Positions 1-7,586 of a DNA stretch of 27,465 nt are shown here, one piece after another (within the stretch, counting starts at the first letter, position 1; each line of letters begins with the position of its first letter). Source of the stretch: a virus; IMG/VR virus record IMGVR_UViG_3300034375_002770, positions 1 through 27,465 of that record. One strand, 5' to 3'. A program made the position numbers and the translations under genes. Below the pieces are notes generated by a model, which did not search any database, was not told the origin of the DNA, and saw only the letters and a list, made by a program, of their open reading frames with translations.

Positions 1-372
1 CGCCTTGAGGATGCTGAAATCATTGCCGGACACAACGTTATCGGCTATGACATACCTGTGCTCCGTAAGATTTACGCGTGGTTCAGCCCCACCGCCTTGG
101 TTGTAGACACACTGCTTCTGTCACGCCTGTTCCACACCGACATGCTTGATGTGGATCGCAAGCACAAATGGAAGCACATGCCTCTGCAACTGCAGGGACG
201 GCACTCACTCGAAGCCTACGGCTATCGCCTGGGCGAGTACAAGGGCAGCTTCGGTAAAGAGGCTGACTGGAAAGAGTGGAGCCAAGAGATGCAGGACTAC
301 TGCATCCAAGATGTCAACGTTACAGTAAAACTATGCGACCATTTCCACCCTTACCTGACTGGGTCGCGCTAG
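1..372 (+). CDS. T7-type DNA polymerase, 3'-5' exonuclease part (5' end cut off, frame ends early)
   Basis: The frame is open from base 1, so the N terminus with exonuclease motif I lies outside the window. The visible 123 codons match the proofreading domain of T7 gp5. The segment GHNVIGYDIPVL is the Exo II motif, DTLLLSRLF follows, then LEAYGYRLGEYKG. DYCIQD is the Exo III YxxxD motif with its Tyr and metal-binding Asp. The frame stops at 372, just after the exonuclease domain. The polymerase domain resumes in the -1 frame (see 333-1598). The break is therefore at a domain boundary. It could be a genuine two-subunit polymerase, a recoding site or an indel error. Family identity is secure; the nature of the break is not. 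Confidence 0.88.
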   Translation, partial: RLEDAEIIAGHNVIGYDIPVLRKIYAWFSPTALVVDTLLLSRLFHTDMLDVDRKHKWKHMPLQLQGRHSLEAYGYRLGEYKGSFGKEADWKEWSQEMQDYCIQDVNVTVKLCDHFHPYLTGSR

Positions 373-1598
373 AACATCAAGTTGCACAGATCCTCACCCA
401 ACAACAACTGCATGGATGGTATTTTGACACAGAGGCTGCATGGAAACTTGCATCTTCTCTCAGAACAGAACTTGAAGAAACTTATCAGTTACTACGCGAC
501 AGGCACCCTTTCGTCTTTGGATCAGAGTTCACTCCTAAACGAAATAACAAAACATCTGGATACGTCGAAGGATGCTCATTCACAAAGCTCAAGGAACTAA
601 ATCCTACTTCACGAGACCATATTTCATGGATCCTGCAAACATTTCATGGCTGGAAGCCGAAGGAACTGACACCTACTGGGAAGCCCATCATCGACGAAGT
701 GATTCTCAAGGATATTGGGACACCGATTGCGATGGATTTTCTGAAGTGTCTCGATATTACGAAGAGCTTGGGGATGATCTCGGAAGGCACGAACGCATGG
801 CTGAAGCTATGTACGAGTGCTAATCGTATACATCATCACTGCTCAGTAGCTACAAACACACACAGATGTGCACACCGTAAACCAAACCTGGGGCAGGTAA
901 AAAGTGACCAAGAATTCAGACAACTATTTCAAGCATCCCCTGGTCAAGTTATGGTGGGTGCCGATCTTAGCGGTATCGAGCTTCGGATGCTCGCACATTA
1001 CCTCGCTAAATATGATGCGGGACGCTACGCGGATGTACTACTCAACGGAGACATCCATCAAGTCAACGCAGACCGAATTGGAATCAGCAGGCGCCAAGTT
1101 AAAACAGTCACTTACGCCTTCCTCTACGGTGCAGGTGACGCCAAAATTGGACACTCCTTTGACTCTTCCTTAAATGATCGCGATGCGAAACTACACGGCA
1201 AGGAGATCAGGCAGGCGTTTGTTTCTGCTATTGATGGACTTGCGGAACTTTTGGAGGCAATCAAAGCGGCGGCTCAGAAGGGCTCTGTCAAATCTATAGA
1301 CGGACGCAGGATCGCTGTTGATAGTCCACACAAAGCTTTGAACTACTTGCTCCAATCAGGAGCTGGTGTGGTTGCGAAGCGTTGGATGGTCATCAACCAC
1401 GACAACATCAAAGAGTTGTGTTGTTCACAGCTCGCTTTCATACATGACGAATTACAATTTGAATGCCACCCCGACCATGCCGCAGACCTATCAGCATCCC
1501 TGGTACGCTGCGCTGAAGAGGCTGGCAGATACTACAACATGCGACTCCCAATCGCAGCCGAAGCCACCAGCGGTAAGACCTGGGCAGATACACATTGA
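333..1598 (+). CDS. T7-type DNA polymerase (family A), polymerase part
   Basis: This is the 5'-3' polymerase domain of a T7 gp5-like replicative enzyme, which in T7 uses host thioredoxin as processivity factor. Homology starts at PDWVALEHQ (about 351), collinear with T7. Motif A is DLSGIELRMLAH, with the metal Asp at 963-965. Motif B is KTVTYAFLYGAG near 1100-1136 and keeps the Tyr that favours dideoxynucleotides in T7. Motif C is IHDE at 1440-1451. The protein ends GKTWADTH, like the T7 C terminus. ATG 333 is the first plausible independent start. A GTG at 276 is in frame, but its first 19 codons only shadow the exonuclease Exo III region. No clear Shine-Dalgarno precedes either start, so the domain may be made by frameshifting. 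The stop overlaps the exonuclease start (ATGA). Confidence 0.9.
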   Translation: MRPFPPLPDWVALEHQVAQILTQQQLHGWYFDTEAAWKLASSLRTELEETYQLLRDRHPFVFGSEFTPKRNNKTSGYVEGCSFTKLKELNPTSRDHISWILQTFHGWKPKELTPTGKPIIDEVILKDIGTPIAMDFLKCLDITKSLGMISEGTNAWLKLCTSANRIHHHCSVATNTHRCAHRKPNLGQVKSDQEFRQLFQASPGQVMVGADLSGIELRMLAHYLAKYDAGRYADVLLNGDIHQVNADRIGISRRQVKTVTYAFLYGAGDAKIGHSFDSSLNDRDAKLHGKEIRQAFVSAIDGLAELLEAIKAAAQKGSVKSIDGRRIAVDSPHKALNYLLQSGAGVVAKRWMVINHDNIKELCCSQLAFIHDELQFECHPDHAADLSASLVRCAEEAGRYYNMRLPIAAEATSGKTWADTH

Positions 1599-2380
1599 TG
1601 AAGTTACTTATTGACGCAGACTACATTGTCTACAAAAGCTGCGCTGGAGCTGAAGAGGACTACGATTGGGGCGATGATGTCGTCATGGTCGTTAGTCGGT
1701 TCTCCGATGCGATGAAGAACGTACAGCGAGAGCTGACGAAGATTAAAAATGAGTTTATGTGGGACACACCTGAACTGGTGCTGTTCTTTTCCGACTCTAA
1801 AAATTTCCGCAAAAAAATTTACCCCGATTACAAGGGACATCGGAACAGAAAAAAGCCCTGCGCTTACAAACGTGTCATTGACGCACTACGAGATCAGTAC
1901 AAGGTCATCCGTATGGCCGAGCTGGAAGCAGATGACGCCATGGGAATTTATGCTACGGCTAATCCTGGTAACATTATTGTATCTCCTGATAAAGATATGC
2001 GTCAAATCCCTGGTAGACTATTCAACCTTGATGAAATGGTTGAAGTTACTGCAGAGGAAGGACGACGTTGGCACCTGATACAGACACTTGCCGGTGACCA
2101 GACTGATGGTTACAGTGGCGTGCCTGGTATTGGAGTCAAGCGTGCTGTGTCTTTGTTTGAAGAGCACGGTTACAACTGGGACACCGTAGTCACTGCCTTT
2201 GCTGACAAAGATCTAGATGAAGATGTTGCACTCACCAATGCAAGACTTGCTAAGATTCTCACTTGTGACGATTATGACACCACACGAAACAGGGTCATAC
2301 CCTGGACCCCCACCTCCGGTGATCGACCTGACGATGGAGCAGCAGTTCAAGCTACGGAGGATCAAAGACCTGCTGCCTGA
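1598..2380 (+). CDS. 5'-3' exonuclease (T7 gp6-like, flap-endonuclease family)
   Basis: A 260-residue PIN/FEN-like nuclease that in T7 removes RNA primers and degrades host DNA to nucleotides. Metal-binding acidic residues are visible: D6 and D8 in LLIDADYIVY, E110-D112-D113 in ELEADDAMG, D131 and D133 in SPDKDMRQIPG, and D167 and D170 in LAGDQTDGYSG. The following GVPGIGVKRAV is the helix-three-turn-helix DNA-binding element. The T7 protein is slightly longer. ATG 1598 is chosen because it forms an ATGA overlap with the polymerase stop. The TTG three bases upstream only adds one residue. Its 3' end overlaps the NblA-like gene in another frame. Confidence 0.9.
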   Translation: MKLLIDADYIVYKSCAGAEEDYDWGDDVVMVVSRFSDAMKNVQRELTKIKNEFMWDTPELVLFFSDSKNFRKKIYPDYKGHRNRKKPCAYKRVIDALRDQYKVIRMAELEADDAMGIYATANPGNIIVSPDKDMRQIPGRLFNLDEMVEVTAEEGRRWHLIQTLAGDQTDGYSGVPGIGVKRAVSLFEEHGYNWDTVVTAFADKDLDEDVALTNARLAKILTCDDYDTTRNRVIPWTPTSGDRPDDGAAVQATEDQRPAA

Positions 2381-2510
2381 AGCTGACAAAGAGGACATCA
2401 TCACCCTCTTTGAAGCATTGCAGCATCAGAACTTTGTTCTTTCCAACACTGTCTCTAACCTAGTCAAACAATGGCCGACTCACCCGCCCACTACACACGA
2501 GGATCCATAG
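2319..2510 (+). CDS. nblA: NblA-like phycobilisome degradation protein
   Basis: A 63-residue protein from GTG 2319. NblA is a small helical adaptor that directs the ClpCP protease to phycobiliproteins. Residues 4-10 (LTMEQQF) fit the family's L-S-x-E-Q-x-F signature. Against Anabaena NblA as I recall it, residues 4-50 align without a gap. Residues L48 and K50 then fall on L51 and K53, which are implicated in phycobiliprotein binding; R13, Q37 and V40 also coincide. Expected length is about 60 residues. The frame is open from ATG 2217 inside the exonuclease gene. GTG 2319 is the shortest start that keeps the signature; ATG 2334 would remove it. No good Shine-Dalgarno is visible, so coupling to the overlapping exonuclease is likely. 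NblA is known from some cyanophages and implies a phycobilisome-bearing host. The alignment is from memory. Confidence 0.72.
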   Translation: MIDLTMEQQFKLRRIKDLLPEADKEDIITLFEALQHQNFVLSNTVSNLVKQWPTHPPTTHEDP

Positions 2511-2758
2511 AAGTCTGGGACTTCATACGGGATCAAGAACTAAACTATCACCTCGGCAATGCTATTAAATATATTTGCAGAGCCGGTTACAAAGGTGATA
2601 ACACAAAGGCTCAAGACCTTAAAAAAGCTATCCACTATCTTGAAAATGAACTCCTACATACACACGAGCCTCATGGACCAAGCGGAGCAGTTCCGATCCG
2701 CCTACTCACTGACGACTGGGAAGGACCGTCGGACTGGTCAGAAAGCTTTGATCGATGA
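2471..2758 (+). CDS. DUF3310 protein (phage nucleotide-metabolism-associated)
   Basis: A 95-residue protein with the DUF3310 pattern: HYTRGSIEVWDFI near residue 7, then LGNAIKYICRAGYKGD, then DLKKAIHYLENEL ending near residue 62. DUF3310 is widespread in phages, is sometimes annotated as nucleotide-kinase-like, and has no established activity. The domain occupies residues 1-62. The last ~33 residues are non-conserved-looking and overlap the MazG-like frame, so the functional protein is probably the N-terminal two thirds. The ATG at 2471 lies inside the NblA-like 3' end (40-base overlap). The position between the exonuclease and the MazG and nrd genes suggests a nucleotide-pool role, which is inference. 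Confidence 0.82.
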   Translation: MADSPAHYTRGSIEVWDFIRDQELNYHLGNAIKYICRAGYKGDNTKAQDLKKAIHYLENELLHTHEPHGPSGAVPIRLLTDDWEGPSDWSESFDR

Positions 2759-3020
2759 AGAGTGGTCAGAGTTCCATGAAGCCTTCCACATGAAGGATGA
2801 GTGTGAACAACTGAAGGAGCTGGCTGACTTGGTGTACGTGTGCTTCCAGTTTGCTGCTTCTCAAGAGTGGGATCTGGATGAAGCTATGCACCGCATCCAC
2901 GAATCTAATATGTCTAAGCTCGGTGAAGATGGTAAGCCCATCTACCGAGTTGATGGCAAGGTCCTCAAAGGACCAAACTATAAACCACCTGTATTGAACG
3001 ACCTTATCATCGAAGAATGA
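2673..3020 (+). CDS. MazG-like nucleotide pyrophosphohydrolase
   Basis: A 115-residue protein of the all-alpha NTP pyrophosphohydrolase type. These enzymes hydrolyse NTPs or dNTPs to NMP and pyrophosphate using Mg2+ held by ExxE and ExxD motifs. Both are present: E30-W-S-E33 in LIDEEWSEFHEA and E49-L-A-D52 in LKELADLVYV. The tail has a Gly/Lys-rich segment, GKVLKGPNYKPP, common in phage members. The frame opens far upstream. ATG 2673 (MDQAEQF) is preferred because it starts just before the first helix and limits overlap with DUF3310; ATG 2646 would add nine residues. The stop overlaps the nrdA start as ATGA. Substrate is unknown; dNTP-pool or alarmone control are possibilities, not shown here. 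Confidence 0.8.
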   Translation: MDQAEQFRSAYSLTTGKDRRTGQKALIDEEWSEFHEAFHMKDECEQLKELADLVYVCFQFAASQEWDLDEAMHRIHESNMSKLGEDGKPIYRVDGKVLKGPNYKPPVLNDLIIEE

Positions 3021-4390
3021 CCACCTCTTATATTTCTCGAACCGGACGTGTCCAGTCTTGGCTGGATGATCCCACCTCACGCCTGCCTGTTAGCTGTACC
3101 GTCTTTGTAGTTGAAGACTCAATCACTGGAGACAATGGCATTGAAGCATCCTGGAAATTTGTATCACACGCTCTACGATATGGAGCAGGCTGCGCGGTTC
3201 ACCTGTCGAAGCTGCGACCCCGTGGAACAGAAAACGATAAGGGATTGGTCGCAAGCGGTCCAGTCTCGTTTGCAAAAATCTATTCGACACTAAATGAAAT
3301 CCTCCGTCGTGGGGGTGTCTACAAGAACGGAGCTGTGGTTTGTCATATCGATCTCAGCCATCCTGACGCTTTGGAGTTTATCGAAACTCCCCGTCACGAA
3401 CTCCCTTGGGTTAAGCGATGCATCAACATCACTCCCGAATGGTGGGAGAAGTGCACGTTTAAGGAGGCACTACTACAGGGTATCCGGTCTGGTGACATCT
3501 GGCTTAACAAAGTAAAGTATGACAATGAAGGAAAACGAATCCGAGGAAATGTATGCCTGGAAGTATACCTGCCCTCACGCGGAACTTGCCTGTTGCAACA
3601 TGTCAATCTCTCTGCCTGTGAGTTCGGAGACATCGAACAAGCTTTCGTTGAAGGTATGTCGCAACTGTGTAGCCTCCACGCTAAAACTGGCGTGGGTGAT
3701 TCAGGAGAATATCTTCCAGCAGAAACCGATCGACAAGTCGGTCTTGGAATGCTTGGACTCGCCAACCTCCTTCGGAGGTACGGAGTAACCTATGAGCAAT
3801 TCGGGGCTGCTTTGGACCAGTACAATGCAGGAGAAGTGGTACGCACACCAGCCTTTGAACTGGTGTCTGCCATTGGCTCTGGCGTTGATGCTGCCGCCCA
3901 GGTGGCTCGTGCTAATGATATGGTTCGAGCCTTTGCTATCGCACCCACTGCCTCCTGCAGTTATCGAAGCAAGGATCTGGATGGTTTTACTAGCACACCA
4001 GAAATCGCTCCGCCTATCAGCCGGACGGTAGACCGTGACAGCGGTACGTTCGGGGTACAAACATACAATTATGGCGACGTAGAGATCGCCTCAGAAGTTG
4101 GTTGGGACAACTACAAGCGTGTTGCTGATGGCATCATGACGTTGCTCAATCGCACGGGACTTCTTCATGGGTATAGCTTCAACAGTTGGAGTGATGTCGT
4201 CACATATGACGAAGCCTTTATCGAAGAGTGGTTGGATTCTCCGCAGACCTCCCTATATTATAGCCTGCAGGTCATGGGCGATGTCCAAGATAAGTCAAGT
4301 GCGTACGCTGCTATTGATGAAACGGAAGTCGATGACTATTTGGCAGGCATCTTAAATGAAGAAGAACTTACTTGCGACTGCCAAGAATGA
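3017..4390 (+). CDS. nrdA: Ribonucleotide reductase large (alpha) subunit, short class I-type
   Basis: A 457-residue catalytic subunit that reduces ribonucleotides to deoxyribonucleotides. The active-site triad N178-C180-E182 lies in GNVCLEVYLPS. C27 in PVSCTVFVVED fits the first redox cysteine. The tandem tyrosines Y414-Y415 in TSLYYSLQV match the radical-transfer pair of class I enzymes. The C-terminal TCDCQE (C453, C455) looks like the shuttle cysteine pair. It is much shorter than the roughly 750-residue E. coli protein and has no room for an N-terminal ATP cone. The usual second redox cysteine before NLSA appears to be V196, with C191 and C201 nearby. Cyanopodovirus RNRs were long annotated as class II and later reassigned to class I. 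The tyrosine pair and the adjacent beta gene support class I here. Confidence 0.87.
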   Translation: MTTSYISRTGRVQSWLDDPTSRLPVSCTVFVVEDSITGDNGIEASWKFVSHALRYGAGCAVHLSKLRPRGTENDKGLVASGPVSFAKIYSTLNEILRRGGVYKNGAVVCHIDLSHPDALEFIETPRHELPWVKRCINITPEWWEKCTFKEALLQGIRSGDIWLNKVKYDNEGKRIRGNVCLEVYLPSRGTCLLQHVNLSACEFGDIEQAFVEGMSQLCSLHAKTGVGDSGEYLPAETDRQVGLGMLGLANLLRRYGVTYEQFGAALDQYNAGEVVRTPAFELVSAIGSGVDAAAQVARANDMVRAFAIAPTASCSYRSKDLDGFTSTPEIAPPISRTVDRDSGTFGVQTYNYGDVEIASEVGWDNYKRVADGIMTLLNRTGLLHGYSFNSWSDVVTYDEAFIEEWLDSPQTSLYYSLQVMGDVQDKSSAYAAIDETEVDDYLAGILNEEELTCDCQE

Positions 4391-5100
4391 ACCCGTATCA
4401 AAAACTACTCAATCGAAAAAGAAAATGGACACCTGTCCAGACAACTGCCGGTACATGCAAAGAGGGCGCGGAGGAGGCAATCTTCCGTGCTCTTGCATTG
4501 AGGCATATGGAACTACCTGTGGGAGATTTTATCAATGACGCTCTCGCCTCTGACGTACCGGCAAATGCAAGGGACGTCCTACTGTCCAATGTCAAGGACG
4601 AAGAGAATCACGACCTCGCACTTGGTTACATCGCCAATGCTTACGGTGTTGATGAACAAGCTGAAGCGGAAGCCCTACGGCTTAAGTCCGCGTGGGAGGC
4701 ACATCCAGATCACACGATTACCAAGGCACTTGTTGCCGAACGTGCGATCTTCTTCGTTCTTCTACCATTCTTTCGCTTTAATGGTGACGCTGGTATGAGG
4801 ACCGTTTCAGCGGACATCAGCCGAGACGAACAAATCCACGTAGCGGTCAACTCACTGGCACATGCCGAGCTGGGTTATAACATCAGCCCCTCCCTGGACA
4901 AGCTCCGCAAAGCTACAATTAACTGGGTGATGCAGCCCCTGGGCGAGCACACCGATAAGTATTTGAACAAAAAATTTTGGCTGGAATCTAGCGACCGCTT
5001 GATGTACGAAGGCAAAGCTCCACAGCTTGCCGAAACAAAAGCTGCTAGGATGCCAGCGTTCTTTGAACATAGCAATGTCAATCTCCCCCAGTATGCTTGA
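4387..5100 (+). CDS. nrdB: Ribonucleotide reductase small (beta) subunit-like, lacks the usual radical tyrosine
   Basis: A 237-residue ferritin-like protein coupled to nrdA by an ATGA overlap. Metal ligands are recognisable: a helix with E29/E30, the first ExxH as E72-E-N-H75, E118 in VAERAIFFVLLPFF, and the second ExxH as E148-Q-I-H151. In classical class Ia enzymes a tyrosine sits four residues after the first ExxH histidine; here that residue is L79. It would therefore have to use a metal-centred or other cofactor, as in tyrosine-independent subclasses. It is also well short of E. coli NrdB (about 375 residues). ATG 4387 is preferred over the in-frame TTG 4372. Assignment rests on motifs and on the position beside alpha. 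Confidence 0.82.
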   Translation: MNPYQKLLNRKRKWTPVQTTAGTCKEGAEEAIFRALALRHMELPVGDFINDALASDVPANARDVLLSNVKDEENHDLALGYIANAYGVDEQAEAEALRLKSAWEAHPDHTITKALVAERAIFFVLLPFFRFNGDAGMRTVSADISRDEQIHVAVNSLAHAELGYNISPSLDKLRKATINWVMQPLGEHTDKYLNKKFWLESSDRLMYEGKAPQLAETKAARMPAFFEHSNVNLPQYA

Positions 5101-5257
5101 AGTCAGTGGGATGCAAGCACGTGCGCTTGTGTCTCAGCTTGAAGAAATCTTTCCACCCACCAACCCTACACCTGACGATACAATGGAAAAAATTATGTAC
5201 CGATCTGGTCAACGTAGCGTCGTTGAGTGGGTCATTAAATATATGGAGGATAACTAA
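5093..5257 (+). CDS. Small protein of unknown function downstream of nrdB
   Basis: A 54-residue protein beginning MLEVSGMQARALV. It contains FPPTNPTPDDTMEKIMYRSGQRSVVEW and ends KYMEDN. I recognise this as resembling small hypothetical proteins of T7-like cyanophages, but know no function or domain name. It is predicted helical, with one Pro-rich turn and no membrane segment. The start overlaps the nrdB 3' end by 8 bases; ATG 5075 would add six residues. Its stop shares bases with the next ATG (TAATG), so it sits in the coupled chain that links the nucleotide genes to the structural block. Confidence 0.7.
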   Translation: MLEVSGMQARALVSQLEEIFPPTNPTPDDTMEKIMYRSGQRSVVEWVIKYMEDN

Positions 5258-5994
5258 TGGCTAATAAATATTATACAAATTTACGTAGGACCGCCCGTGC
5301 AACAAGCGCAGATTTTGCAAGCGGAGCCACTTTGTATGGTAAAGGAGCTGCTCCAGAAGGTTATTTTGGTGCTGGAACTGCTTCTTATACTAACAAAGCT
5401 GGTAAACAGACATTTAATGTATTCAAACCTACACCAACACCACAACGTATTGAGTATCAAAAAGATCCTGAATACGAAACCCGCCTTGAGCAACTAGCTG
5501 CACAGATCCAAGAAATCGGATCACGTGGTCAAGGGTTTACTGGTCAGCAGCTAACACAAGCTGGTGGTCTAACTTCTGAACAAGTCAGCCAGTTAATCAG
5601 CCAATCAGCGGCGAGCACTCAAGAACAATTTGCCCCATTGACTGAACAAATCAGTTCACTGTCTGCCTCTTTGGCAGCACAGCAACAGGCTGCAGAACAG
5701 TCTATGGCAAGCCAGCAAGAACGTTACGCTACCCTGCAGCAACAGCTGTACGGTCAACAGCAAGCTGCTGCTCAGACTCAATCGGCTTTGCAACAGCAAC
5801 TTGCCTCACAACAGCAAGCTACTCAGACACAACTGGGTAAGCTCAGCGCATCCATGTATAGACCTGAACAGCCTGGCGGTAGATCTGCTATGGGTGTTAA
5901 GACTGCTAGGCTACCAAGCCGCGCCTTTGCTGGTGGCGGCGTAGGTGGTGCGTTCGGTCGCCAAGGTCTACGTATCCAATCTATTAACGTCTAA
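5257..5994 (+). CDS. Gln/Ala-rich coiled-coil protein upstream of the portal gene
   Basis: A 245-residue protein of unknown function. Residues 1-65 hold a Gly/Tyr/Thr-rich segment. From about 70 to 205 the protein is dominated by Gln, Ala, Ser and Leu with heptad-like spacing, including EQISSLSASLAAQQQAAEQS and several QQ runs, which suggests a long coiled coil. The last 40 residues are Gly/Arg-rich and basic. There is no signal peptide or membrane helix. The place immediately before the portal gene and the Gln-rich composition fit a virion or assembly protein, but this is inference. The start is fixed by the TAATG overlap with the previous gene. The end is five bases before the portal ATG. 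Confidence 0.75.
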   Translation: MANKYYTNLRRTARATSADFASGATLYGKGAAPEGYFGAGTASYTNKAGKQTFNVFKPTPTPQRIEYQKDPEYETRLEQLAAQIQEIGSRGQGFTGQQLTQAGGLTSEQVSQLISQSAASTQEQFAPLTEQISSLSASLAAQQQAAEQSMASQQERYATLQQQLYGQQQAAAQTQSALQQQLASQQQATQTQLGKLSASMYRPEQPGGRSAMGVKTARLPSRAFAGGGVGGAFGRQGLRIQSINV

Positions 5995-5998
5995 TTAA

Positions 5999-7570
5999 AT
6001 GTCAGCACGTACACGCTATGACTATTTGTCAAGCGACCGTTCTCAGTTTCTTGAAGAAGCTAGGCAAGCAACAGAGCTGACTCTTCCATACTTGATCCGT
6101 GGTCATGAAGAATATGTCACGGGTATGAAAAATCTTAAGACACCGTACCAGAGCGTTGGTGCTAAAGGTGTAGTGACCCTGGCATCAAAGTTGATGTTAG
6201 CTCTCCTCCCTGTGCAGACTTCGTTCTTCAAACTGCAGCTTGACGAAAGTCAGTTGGGTCAAGAGTTTGGGCCTGAAATTAGGTCTGAGCTTGACTTGTC
6301 TTTTGCAAAGATTGAACGTATTATTCTTGAGTCCATTGCTGCATCTGATGATCGCGTTGTCGTTCACCAAGCACTGCAGCACCTGGTCGTAGGTGGTAAT
6401 GCTTTGATCTTTATGTCCAAGAATGGATTGAAGTTATACCCTCTGAACCGCTTCGTAGTGGATCGAGACGGGAACGGTCAAGTGATTGAAATAGTCACAA
6501 AGGAACGTATCTCTAAAAAACTTATTGAAAATCAAATTGATCTAGACGGTCAGCCTAACACGGTTGCTGGTGATCAAGTTTATCATGATGATGTAGATGT
6601 CTATACGCATGTGCGTCGAGACAACAACCGCTTTATCTGGCACCAAGAGGTGTACGACAAAGTCGTTAAAGGTTCACAAGGTAAAGCACCAGTTGATGTA
6701 AACCCTTGGATTCCTCTTCGGTTTAACACAGTGGATGGTGAGTCCTACGGTCGTGGTCGTGTGGGTCAGTTCATTGGTGATCTTAAGTCGCTTGAAGGGC
6801 TGTCACAAGCTTTGGTCGAAGGGTCAGCAGCGGCTGCTAAGGTAGTGTTTACTGTCAGTCCGTCCAGCACCACTAAACCAAGCACATTGGCTGCTGCAGG
6901 TAATGGTGCTATTATTCAAGGACGACCTGATGACATTGGCGTCATTCAGGTAGGCAAGACTGCAGACTTCCGAACTGCATATGAGATGACTCGTACGCTT
7001 GAAGCTCGTCTGAGTGATGCATTCCTTATCATGAATGTTCGTGATAGCGAGCGCACCACAGCAGAAGAAGTTCGGATGACACAGATGGAGCTAGAGCAGC
7101 AGCTAGGTGGGTTGTTCTCCCTGCTGACTGTTGAGTTCTTGGTACCATATCTTAACCGTAAACTGAGCCAAGCTCAAAAGACCGGTGAGATTCCACGCAT
7201 TCCTAAGGACATTGTCAAACCTACTATCGTAGCAGGTATCAATGCACTGGGTCGCGGTCAAGACCGTGAAAGCTTGGGTCAATTCTTAGGCACCATTGCT
7301 CAGACACTTGGTCCTGAAGCCATTGCTAACTTTATCAACACTGATGAGGTTATCAAGCGACTGGCTGCTGCACAAGGAATTGATGTACTGAACCTTGTAC
7401 GTTCTATGCAAGACGTACAGGCTGAGCAGCAGGCTATCCAACAGCAACAACTTGCTATGCAACAACAACAGATGGAGATTGAAGCTATGAAGACTCCAGC
7501 AATGGATCCTTCTAAGCAACCTCAAGCACCTCCAGAAGAGTATGTTGCAACACCTAACACCCCTATCTAA
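5999..7570 (+). CDS. Portal (head-tail connector) protein, T7 gp8-like
   Basis: A 523-residue protein, close to the 536 residues of T7 gp8. It forms the dodecameric ring at the capsid vertex through which DNA is packaged and ejected. It begins MSARTRYDYLSSDRSQFLEE and continues with the family-like segments TPYQSVGAKGVVTLASKL, LVVGGNALIFM and NPWIPLRFNTVDGESYGRG. ERTTAEEVRMTQMELEQQLG comes at about 355. The C terminus is a Gln-rich helix (QAEQQAIQQQQLAMQQQQ) with a Pro-rich tail, as in other portals of this group. The neighbours (scaffold, then capsid) are as in T7. No Shine-Dalgarno is evident before ATG 5999. Confidence 0.95.
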   Translation: MSARTRYDYLSSDRSQFLEEARQATELTLPYLIRGHEEYVTGMKNLKTPYQSVGAKGVVTLASKLMLALLPVQTSFFKLQLDESQLGQEFGPEIRSELDLSFAKIERIILESIAASDDRVVVHQALQHLVVGGNALIFMSKNGLKLYPLNRFVVDRDGNGQVIEIVTKERISKKLIENQIDLDGQPNTVAGDQVYHDDVDVYTHVRRDNNRFIWHQEVYDKVVKGSQGKAPVDVNPWIPLRFNTVDGESYGRGRVGQFIGDLKSLEGLSQALVEGSAAAAKVVFTVSPSSTTKPSTLAAAGNGAIIQGRPDDIGVIQVGKTADFRTAYEMTRTLEARLSDAFLIMNVRDSERTTAEEVRMTQMELEQQLGGLFSLLTVEFLVPYLNRKLSQAQKTGEIPRIPKDIVKPTIVAGINALGRGQDRESLGQFLGTIAQTLGPEAIANFINTDEVIKRLAAAQGIDVLNLVRSMQDVQAEQQAIQQQQLAMQQQQMEIEAMKTPAMDPSKQPQAPPEEYVATPNTPI

Positions 7571-7586
7571 TTCACCCTTTTAATTC

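Noticed and set aside
276-332. Extension of the polymerase frame to GTG 276
   Set aside because: The 19 added codons are an out-of-frame shadow of the exonuclease Exo III region, and homology begins only near 351.
382-1173. Several 70-90 codon plus-strand frames inside the polymerase gene
   Set aside because: They are alternative-frame shadows of the polymerase, without start signals or recognisable motifs.
2217-2318. Longer start for the NblA-like frame at ATG 2217
   Set aside because: The added Pro/Gly-rich residues lie wholly within the exonuclease gene and do not resemble NblA, which is about 60 residues.
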